The notes: generated by a model not told the origin, from the letters alone. DNA of 62,205 nucleotides from Frankiales bacterium (GCA_025966135.1 JAOPVP010000028.1:1-62205), one strand, 5' to 3'. Shown: positions 7,799-16,012, numbered from the stretch's first letter. Numbers and translations are program-made.

Positions 7799-8839
7799 GT
7801 GCGCCGTCATCTCGCCGCGCTCGCGGTCGTGGCCGGGGTCCTCACCCCGGCCGCAGCCGTGTCAGCGACCCCTTTCAGCGCGGCGGCTGACGGCCAGTTG
7901 GGGATCCGGCTGCTGGATGCGCCGACGGACCGGCGGGACGATCCCCGAGCCCGCATCTACATCGTCGACCACGTGCACGGCGGGGATGTCGTCTCACGCC
8001 ACATCGCGGTGTCGAACACCACCGCCGGGTCGATGCAGGTCGAGACGTACGCCGCCGGCGCAAGCGTGTCCGGCGGCGCTTTCGTGTTCGCGGACGGTCG
8101 GACCGGCAACGAGCTGAGCAGTTGGACCGCTGTCACGCCCTCGCCCTTGGTCGTCCCCGCGGGCGGCCAGGCGGACGCGCGCGTGACCATCACCGTGCCG
8201 CGGGACGCCACTGATGGAGAGCGTTACGGCGTCGTCTGGGCGCAGGCCACTTCGACCGGCGCCGGAAACGTGCACACGGTCAGCCGGGTGGGCATCCGGA
8301 TCTACCTGTCGGTGGGGGAAGGCAAGGAACCGCGGTCGTCCTTCACCGTGGACACCTTGCAGGCCGAGCGGCGGCCCGACGGTGTCCCCGTGGTCCTGGC
8401 CCGCGTGCACAACACCGGCGCGCGTGCCCTCGACATGCGTGGCACCTTGCAGCTCAGGTCCGCGGACGGGCTGTCGGCCGGTCCCTACGACGCGACGCTC
8501 GGCACCACGCTGGCGCCGGGCGAGAGCGAGCCCGTACGGATCGTCGTCCCCAAGGTCGTCAACGGCGGCCCCTGGACAGCCACGCTGACGCTGAGCTCGG
8601 GCCAACTCCAGCGGCGCGTGCAGGGCGTCATCACCTTCCCGGACACCGCCGGCACCGCCTCGGTTCCCGTGCGCGCCACCGACGTCCCGCTGTACAAGAA
8701 CCGCAGCCTCGTGGGCATCGTGGCCGCGGTCCTGATCGGCCTGCTGAGCCTGGCACTGCTCGCGATCGGCCTGCTGGCTCTCCTCCGGCGACGTCAGGAG
8801 CAGGAGCAGACCCGCGGTTCGGTAGTGTCGGGGGCGTGA
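7799..8839 (+). CDS. DUF916-like (WxL-interacting) membrane protein
   Basis: A 346-residue type I membrane protein from GTG at 7799. The signal peptide is about 1-22 (AAAVSATPF). Two extracellular beta-sandwich domains follow (about 35-170 and 175-285), with LGIRLLDAPTDRRDDPRARIYIVDHV, ADARVTITVPRDATDGERYGVVWAQ and ARVHNTGARALDMRGTLQL as in DUF916 plus its C-terminal partner domain. A membrane helix (about 303-330) and a basic tail (LLRRRQEQEQ) end it. It follows the WxL-like gene by two bases. In Firmicutes this family binds WxL proteins; the same complex is inferred here. Confidence 0.75.
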   Translation: MRRHLAALAVVAGVLTPAAAVSATPFSAAADGQLGIRLLDAPTDRRDDPRARIYIVDHVHGGDVVSRHIAVSNTTAGSMQVETYAAGASVSGGAFVFADGRTGNELSSWTAVTPSPLVVPAGGQADARVTITVPRDATDGERYGVVWAQATSTGAGNVHTVSRVGIRIYLSVGEGKEPRSSFTVDTLQAERRPDGVPVVLARVHNTGARALDMRGTLQLRSADGLSAGPYDATLGTTLAPGESEPVRIVVPKVVNGGPWTATLTLSSGQLQRRVQGVITFPDTAGTASVPVRATDVPLYKNRSLVGIVAAVLIGLLSLALLAIGLLALLRRRQEQEQTRGSVVSGA

Positions 8840-8940
8840 AGCTCGAGTACTTCTACACCGGCCTGCTCATCGCCGTCTTCGCCTTCGTGACGTGGTTCTC
8901 CGTCTACGTGGTCTACAAGCTCTTCCAGGGCCAGCGCTAA
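8836..8940 (+). CDS. 34-residue single-helix membrane protein
   Basis: A GTG start at 8836 overlaps the upstream stop by four bases (GTGA). It encodes 34 residues: a short MKLEYFYTG head, a hydrophobic helix of about 20 residues (LLIAVFAFVTWFSVYVVY) and a KLFQGQR tail. The clean reading frame, the coupling and the well-formed helix support a real small protein. It could be an accessory subunit of the DUF916-like protein or part of the conserved backbone; its function is unknown. Confidence 0.65.
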   Translation: MKLEYFYTGLLIAVFAFVTWFSVYVVYKLFQGQR

Positions 8941-8989
8941 CCGCTCGCACCCGGTCTCGCGCGACGTTCAGCTGACGCGCGCCGTCCAC

Positions 8990-9038
8990 GCCCATATCGA
9001 AGCCCATATCGAATCTGGTGTCGCGACACCAGATTCGA
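8990..9038. repeat. tandem 12-bp repeat running into a 30-bp perfect palindrome
   Basis: GCCCATATCGAA occurs twice in tandem (8990-9001 and 9002-9013). The second copy overlaps a perfect 30-bp palindrome at 9009-9038, with half-site TCGAATCTGGTGTCG and its exact reverse complement, without a spacer. It lies in the 196-bp gap between the small membrane protein and the acyl-CoA dehydrogenase genes. It could be a terminator-like hairpin or a dimeric-protein operator; no T-run follows. Confidence 0.7.
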
Positions 9039-9136
9039 GATGACTCGGGGTCCACAGTGTCACCCCAGCCCACCCCTCGGCCCACCCGGACCCTCCAGGG
9101 TGGGCGGCAGCGTTAACCGGGGTTAGCATCCGGGCT

Positions 9137-10273
9137 GTGGACTTCTCCCTGAGCGTTGAGCAAGAGGCCCTGTACGCCAGCATGTTGCGATTGGGCAGGG
9201 ACGTGATCGCCCCCGGCGCGGCCGAGCGCGACCAGAAAGGCGTCTGGGACCCGGCCGTCTGGAAGGGCCTTGCCTCAGCGGGCGTGGCCGGGATGCCGAT
9301 CCCCGAGGAGTACGGCGGATCCGGCGGCTCGATCATCGACTGCTGCCTCGTGAACGAGGCTCTCGGCGAAGGTGGCCGCGACGGCGGCCTCGGCCTGAGC
9401 CTCGGCGCCCACTGGGTCATCGGCTCGGTGCCGATCTGGCTGCACGGCACCGAGGAGCAGAAGCGCAGGTGGCTGCCGGGGCTGTGCAGCGGCGAACTGA
9501 TGGGTGCCTGGGCGAGCACGGAGCCCGAGGCCGGCTCCGACTCCGGCGCGATCACGACCTCAGCCGTGCGGGACGGCGAGGACTGGGTCCTCAACGGGAC
9601 CAAGATCTTCATCACCAACGGCCCGATCGCGGACGTCTGCACGGTGCTCGCCAAGGCGCCCGAAGGGCCGACGGCGTTCCTTGTCGACGCCAAGAACAAC
9701 AGGGGTTTCAAGGTCGGCCGCGAGCTCGACAAGCTCGGCTGCCGGAGCAGCCCGACGGCGGAGATCCACCTCGACGACTGCCGGGTCAGCGACGCCGACC
9801 GGCTCGGCGACGTCGGGAACGCGCTGTGGAAGATCGCCTTCGAGTGCTTCGACTGGGAGCGCACCGTCATGCTCGCCGGCATCGTCGGCGGGATGCGTTC
9901 CACCCTCGACGAGACGATCCGCTACGCCAAGCAGCGCGAGCAGTTCGGCAAGCCGATCGCCCACCACCAGGTCATCGCGCACAAGATCGCGCAGATGGAG
10001 ATCAACTACCAGGTCGTCAGGAACGCGGTCTACAAGGCGGCCTGGCTCAAGCAGGTGGGCAAGGAGCACACGGTCGAGGCGAGCATCGCCAAGGCCCTCG
10101 CCGGCGAGCTGTCGGTCACCAACGCGCTGGAGTCGATCCAGGTGCACGGCGGCTACGGCTACCTCAAGGACTTCCCGGCCGAGCGGGCCTTGCGCGACGC
10201 CAAGCTGGCCAGCCTCGGTGGAGGCACGACCGAGATCCAGAAGATGATCATCAGTCGCACCATCCTGGCCTGA
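9137..10273 (+). CDS. acyl-CoA dehydrogenase
   Basis: A 378-residue flavoprotein of the acyl-CoA dehydrogenase family, which oxidises acyl-CoA to 2-enoyl-CoA with FAD. It has the three-part fold: N-terminal helices (about 1-115), a beta domain with GAWASTEPEAGSDSGAITTSAV and WVLNGTKIFITNGP (FAD- and substrate-binding signatures 1), and a C-terminal helical part with RYAKQREQFGKPIAHHQVIAHKIAQME and the second signature QVHGGYGYLKDFPAERALRDAKLASLGGGTTEIQ. The usual catalytic Glu region lies in the YGYLKDFPAER-to-GGGTTEI segment, but the exact residue is not certain from sequence. A TAGCAT -10-like hexamer ends seven bases before the GTG, so the mRNA may be leaderless. Confidence 0.93.
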   Translation: MDFSLSVEQEALYASMLRLGRDVIAPGAAERDQKGVWDPAVWKGLASAGVAGMPIPEEYGGSGGSIIDCCLVNEALGEGGRDGGLGLSLGAHWVIGSVPIWLHGTEEQKRRWLPGLCSGELMGAWASTEPEAGSDSGAITTSAVRDGEDWVLNGTKIFITNGPIADVCTVLAKAPEGPTAFLVDAKNNRGFKVGRELDKLGCRSSPTAEIHLDDCRVSDADRLGDVGNALWKIAFECFDWERTVMLAGIVGGMRSTLDETIRYAKQREQFGKPIAHHQVIAHKIAQMEINYQVVRNAVYKAAWLKQVGKEHTVEASIAKALAGELSVTNALESIQVHGGYGYLKDFPAERALRDAKLASLGGGTTEIQKMIISRTILA

Positions 10274-10298
10274 ATCGGTCGGTCGTAGGCTGCGGAGC

Positions 10299-10790
10299 GT
10301 GACAACCCCGACGCTTCACCCGTCCCTTGAGCACCTCGCGTTCCTGGTCGGGGAGTGGCAGGGGCTGGGGGTCGTCGGTTACCCGACCATCACCGAGTCG
10401 CGGTACGAGCAGGAGGTCTCCTTCTCCCACGACGGCCGGCCCTTCCTGGCTTACATCTCCAAGAGCTGGCTGATCGACGACGACGGCGCGCGGATCCGGC
10501 CGGCCGGGGCGGAGACCGGCTTCTGGCGCCCCGGCAAGCAGCCGCGCGACGTCGAGGTGATGCTGGCCCACCCCACCGGGATCGTGGAGATCTACGTCGG
10601 CGAGGCCGTCTTCACCCAGATCGAGCTGGCCTCAGAGGTGGTCGCACGCACCGAGACCGCCAAGGACGTCAAGGCGTTCAAGCGGCTCTACGGCCTCGTC
10701 GAGGGTGACCTGGCCTATGCGGTCGACATGGCAGCCCTGGGACACGCCCTTCAACCGCACCTGTCCGCCCGTCTGCAGAAGGTCGGCTGA
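10299..10790 (+). CDS. FABP/nitrobindin-like beta-barrel protein
   Basis: A 163-residue protein of the DUF1794/nitrobindin family, a ten-stranded barrel related to fatty-acid-binding proteins that binds heme in studied members. Seen here are the N-terminal signature LAFLVGEWQGLGVVGYPTI, the repeated antiparallel strand pattern (RYEQEVSFSHDGRPFLAYISKSW, AETGFWRP) and a C-terminal GHALQPHLSARLQKV. A His near the C-terminus is the expected proximal heme ligand. In related actinobacteria this gene is near dsrE, fur and ygfZ, as in this window. Confidence 0.85.
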   Translation: MTTPTLHPSLEHLAFLVGEWQGLGVVGYPTITESRYEQEVSFSHDGRPFLAYISKSWLIDDDGARIRPAGAETGFWRPGKQPRDVEVMLAHPTGIVEIYVGEAVFTQIELASEVVARTETAKDVKAFKRLYGLVEGDLAYAVDMAALGHALQPHLSARLQKVG

Positions 10791-10792
10791 AA

Positions 10793-10830
10793 GGTCGACC
10801 ACTAGCCGGAACGGTGTTCCGGCTTCGACC
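10793..10830. terminator. bidirectional hairpin between convergent genes
   Basis: An inner perfect stem GCCGGAAC-GGT-GTTCCGGC (10805-10823) is flanked by outer arms GGTCGA (10793-10798) and TCGACC (10825-10830). It sits at the junction of the FABP gene and the last codons of the convergent PAP2 gene. There is no T-run, which is common in high-GC terminators. Confidence 0.6.
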
Positions 10831-11590
10831 CGTGCAGTGGTGCGCTGCGCCCACGATCGAAGGATGTCCGTGGCAGCAGGTCAGAGATGGGCCGCACCGT
10901 CACGGTCCCACGCCGCCAGGGTGAGGACATTCGGACGCGATCGGTGAGCGGAAGGGCGAGGAGCAGCAGTGCCCCGATCGCCCAGCCTGCCAGCACGTCC
11001 GACAGCCAGTGCGTGTCGAGGAACAGCGTGCCGATGCCCACGCATCCCGCAATCGTCAGCAGCACGACCCGGCCGACCGCGGCACTGAGCCGCCGGGGGT
11101 CGTAGCGCTGCTGCAACCAGAGCACCGTTCCCCAGGTGACAAGGCTGTTGCTGGCGTGTCCGGACGGGAACTCGGTGCCGCCGGCGAACATCGTGGGCGC
11201 GCCTTGGTTCGGGGACAGGCGGCCCAGAAGCAGCTTGAGGGAACCCACCACGAGGTTCAGCGCGAGGAGCGCCGTGATCATGATCAGGAGCGGGCGCCAC
11301 GAGCGCGCTCGCCACGACAGCCAGGCCGCATAGGCGAGCGCCACGCCGCTGATGGCGCCGCGCAGCCCGAGGTCCACCACGAGCGAGACGGCACTGCGGC
11401 GCACCACCTCCAGGCCGTGGGGGGCGCTCCGGTGCACCCAGAGGTCGAGCGCGACGAGGCCGCCGCCCTGATGGATCGCCCCGAGCGTCAGCAGACCGAA
11501 CGTGAGCAGCAGTCCAGCCGCGACCACGATCTCCCGCGGGCAACGCGACAGCCAGGTGCGCGGCCGGAGGACGCCCGTTGCTTGGTGCAC
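10802..11590 (-). CDS. PAP2-family membrane protein with altered active site
   Basis: A 262-residue protein with six predicted membrane helices and the PAP2 phosphatase arrangement. Motif 2 (FPSGHAS) and the His and Asp of motif 3 (DTHWLSDVLAG) are present. The second half of motif 1 reads KLLLGRLSP, so the Arg of KX6RP is Ser. In motif 3 the SR pair reads GT (IGTLFLDTH). Both arginines that hold phosphate in characterised PAP2 enzymes are thus missing. It may be inactive or use another substrate. The C-terminus is a long basic soluble tail. The start is GTG at 11590. Confidence 0.8.
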   Translation of the reverse strand: MHQATGVLRPRTWLSRCPREIVVAAGLLLTFGLLTLGAIHQGGGLVALDLWVHRSAPHGLEVVRRSAVSLVVDLGLRGAISGVALAYAAWLSWRARSWRPLLIMITALLALNLVVGSLKLLLGRLSPNQGAPTMFAGGTEFPSGHASNSLVTWGTVLWLQQRYDPRRLSAAVGRVVLLTIAGCVGIGTLFLDTHWLSDVLAGWAIGALLLLALPLTDRVRMSSPWRRGTVTVRPISDLLPRTSFDRGRSAPLHGSKPEHRSG

Positions 11591-11639
11591 AGCCTAGGTT
11601 CCCATGCCCGGCCTGACAGGCGCGTGACTCCCCCTGGGC

Positions 11640-13031
11640 TCAGGCCAGCACGACGCAGTTGCGGCCTCGCCGCTTGGCGGCCAGGAGGGCCCGGTCGGCA
11701 GCGGCCAGCAGGGCGGTCTCGGAGCAGCCACTGTCACCGAGGGCCACGCCGACGGTGATCGAGCTGAGCACCGCCGGTCCGTCGACGTTCAGCGCCCGTC
11801 GGGAGGCCCTACGGGTGCGCTCGGCGACAGACATGGCCTGGGCCTCGTCGACACCCTGCAGGATCAGGACGAACTCGTCGCCGCCGAGCCGCCCCGCGCA
11901 GTCCCCGGGCCGCAGCACCGCCACCAGGTCCTTGGCGAGGTCCAGCAGCAGCGCGTCGCCAGCCGGGTGGCCGAGGGTGTCGTTGACGCGCTTGAAGTTG
12001 TCGACGTCGCAGTACAGCACTGCCGTCCTGCCGGGCTGCCTCAGCGCCTCGCGCAGGTGCTTCATCACGGCCGCGTGGTTGTTGAGTCCTGTCAGGGAGT
12101 CCGTGGCGGCGCGCCGTTCCAGTTCCTGCGCCGCCTCCCGGCTCGCGGTCACGTCCTCCAGCTGCGCCAGCACATGCATCTCGCCGTACCCGGTCCTGAG
12201 GGCAGTGAGCGACAGGCGACCCCAGACCGTCCGGCCGTCGGCGTGCACGTACCTCTTCTCGAACCGCACCACGTCCGTGCCATCGATCTGGAGGTTTCGG
12301 CCGATCTGCTCAGCCATCGGCACGTCTTCGGGGTGCGTGAACTCCTTGAAGTGCTTGCCGATCAGGTCCTCGAGCCGCCGGCCGAGGAAGGCGCAGTACG
12401 CCGGGTTGGCCCTTTGCAGCCGTCGGTCCTCCCCGAACACCGCCATCCCCATCGGCGCCTGCTCGAAGGTCTTGCGCATCATCCGCTCGTTGCGCTCGAG
12501 TCGCGCATGCATCCGCGCGTGGTCCAGCGCCAACGCAGCCTGTACGGCGAACAGCTCCAGCAGCTCGCACTGGTTGGCGTCCGGGCGCCGCCCGTTGGTG
12601 GGCCGGTCGACACCGAGCACGCCGAGCAGTCGCCCGTCCATGCCGATGAGCGGGGCGAACACCAGGTCCTGGGGATGCCAGGCCCCCGGATCCCACTGCG
12701 CCGCGCCGTGGGGCGACATGGTGCTGTGCTCCACGATCCGCAGGGCACCGACTTCTCTGCCGAGACCGAGCAGGATGTCCCAGTTCTCGCGGCTGGCCCT
12801 GGTGCCGAGCAGGTTCTGGCCCGGGCCTGCCACGGCGACCGCCTCAAGGTCGCCCGCGACCGTGACCAGGTTCAGCACTGCGAGTTCGAACTCGAGCAAC
12901 TCGACGACCGCTTCGGTGATCTGCTCGAGGGTGCGTGGCAGGTCCAGCGTGGAGCCGATCCGCTTGGCTACGTCGATGATGAACCTCGACATGCTGGGCC
13001 GCATGAGTGGAAGCGGACCCCCCGAGCTCAT
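11640..13031 (-). CDS. GAF-PAS-GGDEF diguanylate cyclase
   Basis: A soluble sensor cyclase of about 463 residues. A GAF domain (about 15-175), a PAS domain (about 185-300, with FEQAPMGMAVFGEDRRLQRANPAY) and a GGDEF domain (about 305-463) follow in order. The active site is intact (RLGGDEFVLIL) and so is the inhibitory site RPGD exactly five residues upstream, so it should make c-di-GMP from two GTP under product inhibition. ATG at 13031 follows GGTGGGGG; GTG at 13046 and ATG at 13004 are alternatives. It lies 94 bases downstream of a second cyclase gene on the same strand. Confidence 0.9.
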   Translation of the reverse strand: MSSGGPLPLMRPSMSRFIIDVAKRIGSTLDLPRTLEQITEAVVELLEFELAVLNLVTVAGDLEAVAVAGPGQNLLGTRASRENWDILLGLGREVGALRIVEHSTMSPHGAAQWDPGAWHPQDLVFAPLIGMDGRLLGVLGVDRPTNGRRPDANQCELLELFAVQAALALDHARMHARLERNERMMRKTFEQAPMGMAVFGEDRRLQRANPAYCAFLGRRLEDLIGKHFKEFTHPEDVPMAEQIGRNLQIDGTDVVRFEKRYVHADGRTVWGRLSLTALRTGYGEMHVLAQLEDVTASREAAQELERRAATDSLTGLNNHAAVMKHLREALRQPGRTAVLYCDVDNFKRVNDTLGHPAGDALLLDLAKDLVAVLRPGDCAGRLGGDEFVLILQGVDEAQAMSVAERTRRASRRALNVDGPAVLSSITVGVALGDSGCSETALLAAADRALLAAKRRGRNCVVLA

Positions 13032-13124
13032 GCCCCCACCGTCCACTACGTGGGCAGGGCAGCAACAGACTCGTTGGGACTAGTCAGTCGGACGCATGGG
13101 CGAGGGGGGCTGCTCCTATGGATG

Positions 13125-14672
13125 TCAGGCGATGACGAGCGTGTTACGGCCCGCCGCCTTGGCCGCGTAGACCGCGCCGTCGGCCCGCGCGAGGGTCGTC
13201 GACGGCGCATCACCTTGGCGGTGCACGGCGATTCCGACGCTGAACGTCACCGGCCCCTTCCACAGGCCTCGGAGTCGCTTGACGACGGTCTCGGCCGGCC
13301 CGGTCATGTCCACGCTCGCGGCGCTCGGCAGGACCAGTGCGAACTCCTCGCCGCCGTACCGGGCGGCGCAGTCACCCTCCCGGACGCTCTCCTTGAGCGC
13401 TTGGGCGAAATCCGTCAGCGCGTCGTCGCCGGCCTGGTGGCCGTGCTCGTCGTTGAGCTGCTTGAAGTGATCGAGATCGAGGAACACCACCGCGCCGCCG
13501 GGGCGCAGACGATCGAGTGACTCGAGGAACGTGCGCCGGTTGGCCAGCCCGGTGAGGGCGTCCGTGCGGGCCTGGTGCTGGAGGTGCCCGACGTTGCGGA
13601 GCCGCTCGAGCAGCGTGCCCGCCTGTTCGGACAGCAGGCTGACCACCTGCTCCTCGAAGTGGCTGAGGTGCTGCCGCTGTGTCTTCCACGCGACGATCAC
13701 GCAGCCCAGGTAGCCGCCCTCACCGGGGACCGGGATGAACAGCAGAGACCGGAATCCGAGCTGCGCGACGAGTTGCCGGACGGCGTCCTGGACGATCATG
13801 GGCGAGCCGGTGGCGTTGCCTTCGAAGATCGCCCGTCCCTCGTTGAGGGCGAGAGCCAGACCGCTCCCTCCGGTGCGATCGATGGCCAGGCTGCCCAGGG
13901 CCCTGCGGACGCCACGTTGGCCGCGGTTGACGTACGTGAGGGAGCCCGGCCTGTCGGCCACCATGACGATCACGCTGTCCGGCGCGAGCAGGGTGTGGGC
14001 CAGCCCTGCAACCTTGTCGGCGGCGTCCTCCTCGGTGGCCATCTGATGCAGGCTCGTGACCGCCGCGAGCAGCCTGGCGGTGCCCTTGTTGGCTTCCTCC
14101 GCCCGACCGATGGCGCGGGCGAGGACCTCCCCGATGATCACGCTGAGGAAGGCGGCGCCGATGATGTCGCCGCTACCGCGGCTCGGCTCGTTGCCCAGGA
14201 GGGCCAGGCTCACCGACAGCAGGTTGACCGGGGCGACCCAGACCCAGGAACCCTTGCCCTGGGTGAGACCGACGTACAGGCTCGCGAACTCGTAGAAGAG
14301 GACGAAATGGGCCAAGGCGCCGGCCCAGGAGCCCAGCAGCGTGACGAGGGCGATCCCCCACAGCAACGGCAGCCGCGTCACCCAGACCGGGAACCGGTGC
14401 CAGGGCAGCAGCAGCATCGCAATCGCGCTGACCAGGGTGAGGATGGCGACGCCGACCACGGCGGGCTTGTCCGTGTTCTGCGGCAGGAAGTTGACGCTGC
14501 CAAGCAGCACCAGACCGCCGATGACGTAGAGGATCACGGCGAGTCGGGCGCCCTGCAGTCGAGGGTCGAGGACGATCTTGGAAAGCCCCGCAGCCAGCCC
14601 AGAGCGGCGTTCCAGTACGAGCCGTCGTCGGCCGGGACTGGAACGCCGGGCCTGCGTAGCAGCCCGTTCCAC
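13125..14672 (-). CDS. membrane GAF-GGDEF diguanylate cyclase
   Basis: About 515 residues: five or six membrane helices (about 45-185), a GAF-like domain (about 205-360) and a GGDEF domain (about 370-515). The active site reads GGEEF (RYGGEEFALVL) and the inhibitory RxxD site is REGD five residues earlier, so catalysis and feedback both look intact. The N-terminus is uncertain. GTG at 14672 (AGGG close upstream) and TTG at 14708 are possible. The DNA from about 14580 to 14720 has a better third-position GC pattern in a neighbouring frame, which hints at a small frameshift. Confidence 0.85.
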   Translation of the reverse strand: MERAATQARRSSPGRRRLVLERRSGLAAGLSKIVLDPRLQGARLAVILYVIGGLVLLGSVNFLPQNTDKPAVVGVAILTLVSAIAMLLLPWHRFPVWVTRLPLLWGIALVTLLGSWAGALAHFVLFYEFASLYVGLTQGKGSWVWVAPVNLLSVSLALLGNEPSRGSGDIIGAAFLSVIIGEVLARAIGRAEEANKGTARLLAAVTSLHQMATEEDAADKVAGLAHTLLAPDSVIVMVADRPGSLTYVNRGQRGVRRALGSLAIDRTGGSGLALALNEGRAIFEGNATGSPMIVQDAVRQLVAQLGFRSLLFIPVPGEGGYLGCVIVAWKTQRQHLSHFEEQVVSLLSEQAGTLLERLRNVGHLQHQARTDALTGLANRRTFLESLDRLRPGGAVVFLDLDHFKQLNDEHGHQAGDDALTDFAQALKESVREGDCAARYGGEEFALVLPSAASVDMTGPAETVVKRLRGLWKGPVTFSVGIAVHRQGDAPSTTLARADGAVYAAKAAGRNTLVIA

Positions 14673-15089
14673 GTGCCCTCGCTCTCGGTGATCTCGGTGG
14701 TGGAGCAAGGGCTCCGTGGCATGGCGAACCCCCGGGCACTTCCTCGTTGCTCCGGGGGTTGGACCGGTAGAACGAGGGCCGGCTGGACGAGTGCCGGCAC
14801 CCGGGGGAACTGGTGCCTGTCGAGGATTCGCCGTACGCCGTCCCGGCGTGCGGTGCTTCCGCGGTCCTAGAACGGCGTCCTAGCGGACAGCCACCTCACG
14901 AGTCCTAGAAGTACACAACTAGGGACCACCTCCTCTCACGTGTAGGACTACGGTACGACGGCTTCCGGCCTCCGTCACCTTTGAATTGCCCGCCATCCCC
15001 CCTTTTTCGGGGGATCGAAGGATCAGCACGGGTCAAATCCCCCGCGATCTACCCATGCCGATTCCGTGGATCATGCTTAGGCTTCGGTT
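14673..15089. promoter_or_regulatory. regulatory gap with repeated TCCTAG motifs
   Basis: About 417 bases lie between the divergent cyclase gene and a membrane-protein gene. TCCTAG occurs at 14865-14870, 14878-14883 and 14903-14908, with related inverted forms CTAGGGA (14919-14925) and TAGGACT (14943-14949). Spacings of 13 and 25 bp suggest binding sites on one DNA face. A run of CCCC TTTTT CGGGGG (about 14998-15013) can fold into a small hairpin. No other gene was recognised here. Confidence 0.4.
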
Positions 15090-15839
15090 GTGGAGGGTGA
15101 CCGCCCACCCGCGCCTTGGATCGACGTGCTCGGTGAGGACGACGAGCGCCGCGTGCTCAGCCCGGAGGTCCGCCGTCGGTTGAGGGTCGCGGTGGCGGTC
15201 CTGTGCGTGGCAGCGACGGTGGTGGGCGCCGTGATCTTGGTGACCGACTACCGCGCGCAGGCACGACGCCAGGCTCTGCTCGAGCGGCGAGCCGACGCGC
15301 TGGTGCTGGCCGGACAGACGATCGGGATCGGGGCGCGGGTCCCCAGGGACTCTGTGGTGGCCTGGACGCAGGGTGTTCAGGTCAACACCCGCGACGGCAC
15401 GCCGTTCGAGCTCCTGTCCCTGGTGATCGACGGGCCGTGGACCGTGGACGCGATCGAACCCGAGCGACCCTCGGACAGTCATTCCGTGACCGTGGCGCTG
15501 GTCGCCAGCTGCGCGACCGTCGCCCGGCTCCAGCCTCCGACGTCGGCGCAGGTGGGGGCGAGGCGCCCGGGTAGGCGAGCCGTCGTGAATCGCATCGAGT
15601 TCGACGGCGCCACCTTGCTGGGACGACCCCGCGCGGACTGTCACCTGGCCCCGCTGCCGACGTCGTGCCCGCCGCGTTTTCTCAGGGATGGGCCGGTCGG
15701 GTGCATCTCTCGCAGCCGAACGGATGTGCAGCCGACCATCGGGGTCCGTTGGTGCCATGCCGGACACGGACGGACGAGTCGCCGGTCACCCATTGGGCTG
15801 TTACCCAAGGTTTCTGCGCGGCCGATCTACGTCGTGTGA
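15090..15839 (+). CDS. single-helix membrane protein, possibly frameshifted
   Basis: GTG at 15090 opens a 249-codon frame. A cytosolic head (WIDVLGEDDERRVLSPEVRRRLR) is followed by one membrane helix (about 33-52) and an extracytosolic beta-like region (FELLSLVIDGPWTVDAIEP, TVALVASCATVARLQPP). After about residue 190 the translation becomes Arg/Ser-rich and loses the pattern. From about 15839 a different frame shows strong coding bias up to 16012, so the gene may have lost its C-terminus by frameshift. Family and function are unknown. Confidence 0.5.
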   Translation: MEGDRPPAPWIDVLGEDDERRVLSPEVRRRLRVAVAVLCVAATVVGAVILVTDYRAQARRQALLERRADALVLAGQTIGIGARVPRDSVVAWTQGVQVNTRDGTPFELLSLVIDGPWTVDAIEPERPSDSHSVTVALVASCATVARLQPPTSAQVGARRPGRRAVVNRIEFDGATLLGRPRADCHLAPLPTSCPPRFLRDGPVGCISRSRTDVQPTIGVRWCHAGHGRTSRRSPIGLLPKVSARPIYVV

Positions 15840-16012
15840 CCCCCTACCGGCTGGAGACTCCGTTGGCACCGATGGCCCTGCTCGAGAGCGGCATCCCCTT
15901 GTCGCTGCTGCTCGACATCGCCTGCGGACCGCAGTCCGCAGACCTGCTGAGCCACGAGCAGGCCGCGGAGTACGACGACGACTGTGCTCAGGCCTCGCGA
16001 TGGGCCGGCTGA
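15840..16012 (+). pseudogene. probable frame-shifted C-terminal remnant
   Basis: In the +2-shifted frame relative to the upstream membrane-protein gene, codons from 15839 to the TGA at 16010-16012 have about 85 percent G or C at third positions. They encode TPYRLETPLAPMALLESGIPLS and end DDDCAQASRWAG. No convincing start or ribosome site precedes this stretch. It looks like the displaced end of the upstream gene, not a separate protein. A sequencing error could give the same picture. Confidence 0.35.

Noticed and set aside
15033..15767. A 244-codon minus-strand frame opposite the membrane-protein gene
   Set aside because: Composition is shadow-like and no domain or ribosome site is seen. The plus frame has a membrane helix.
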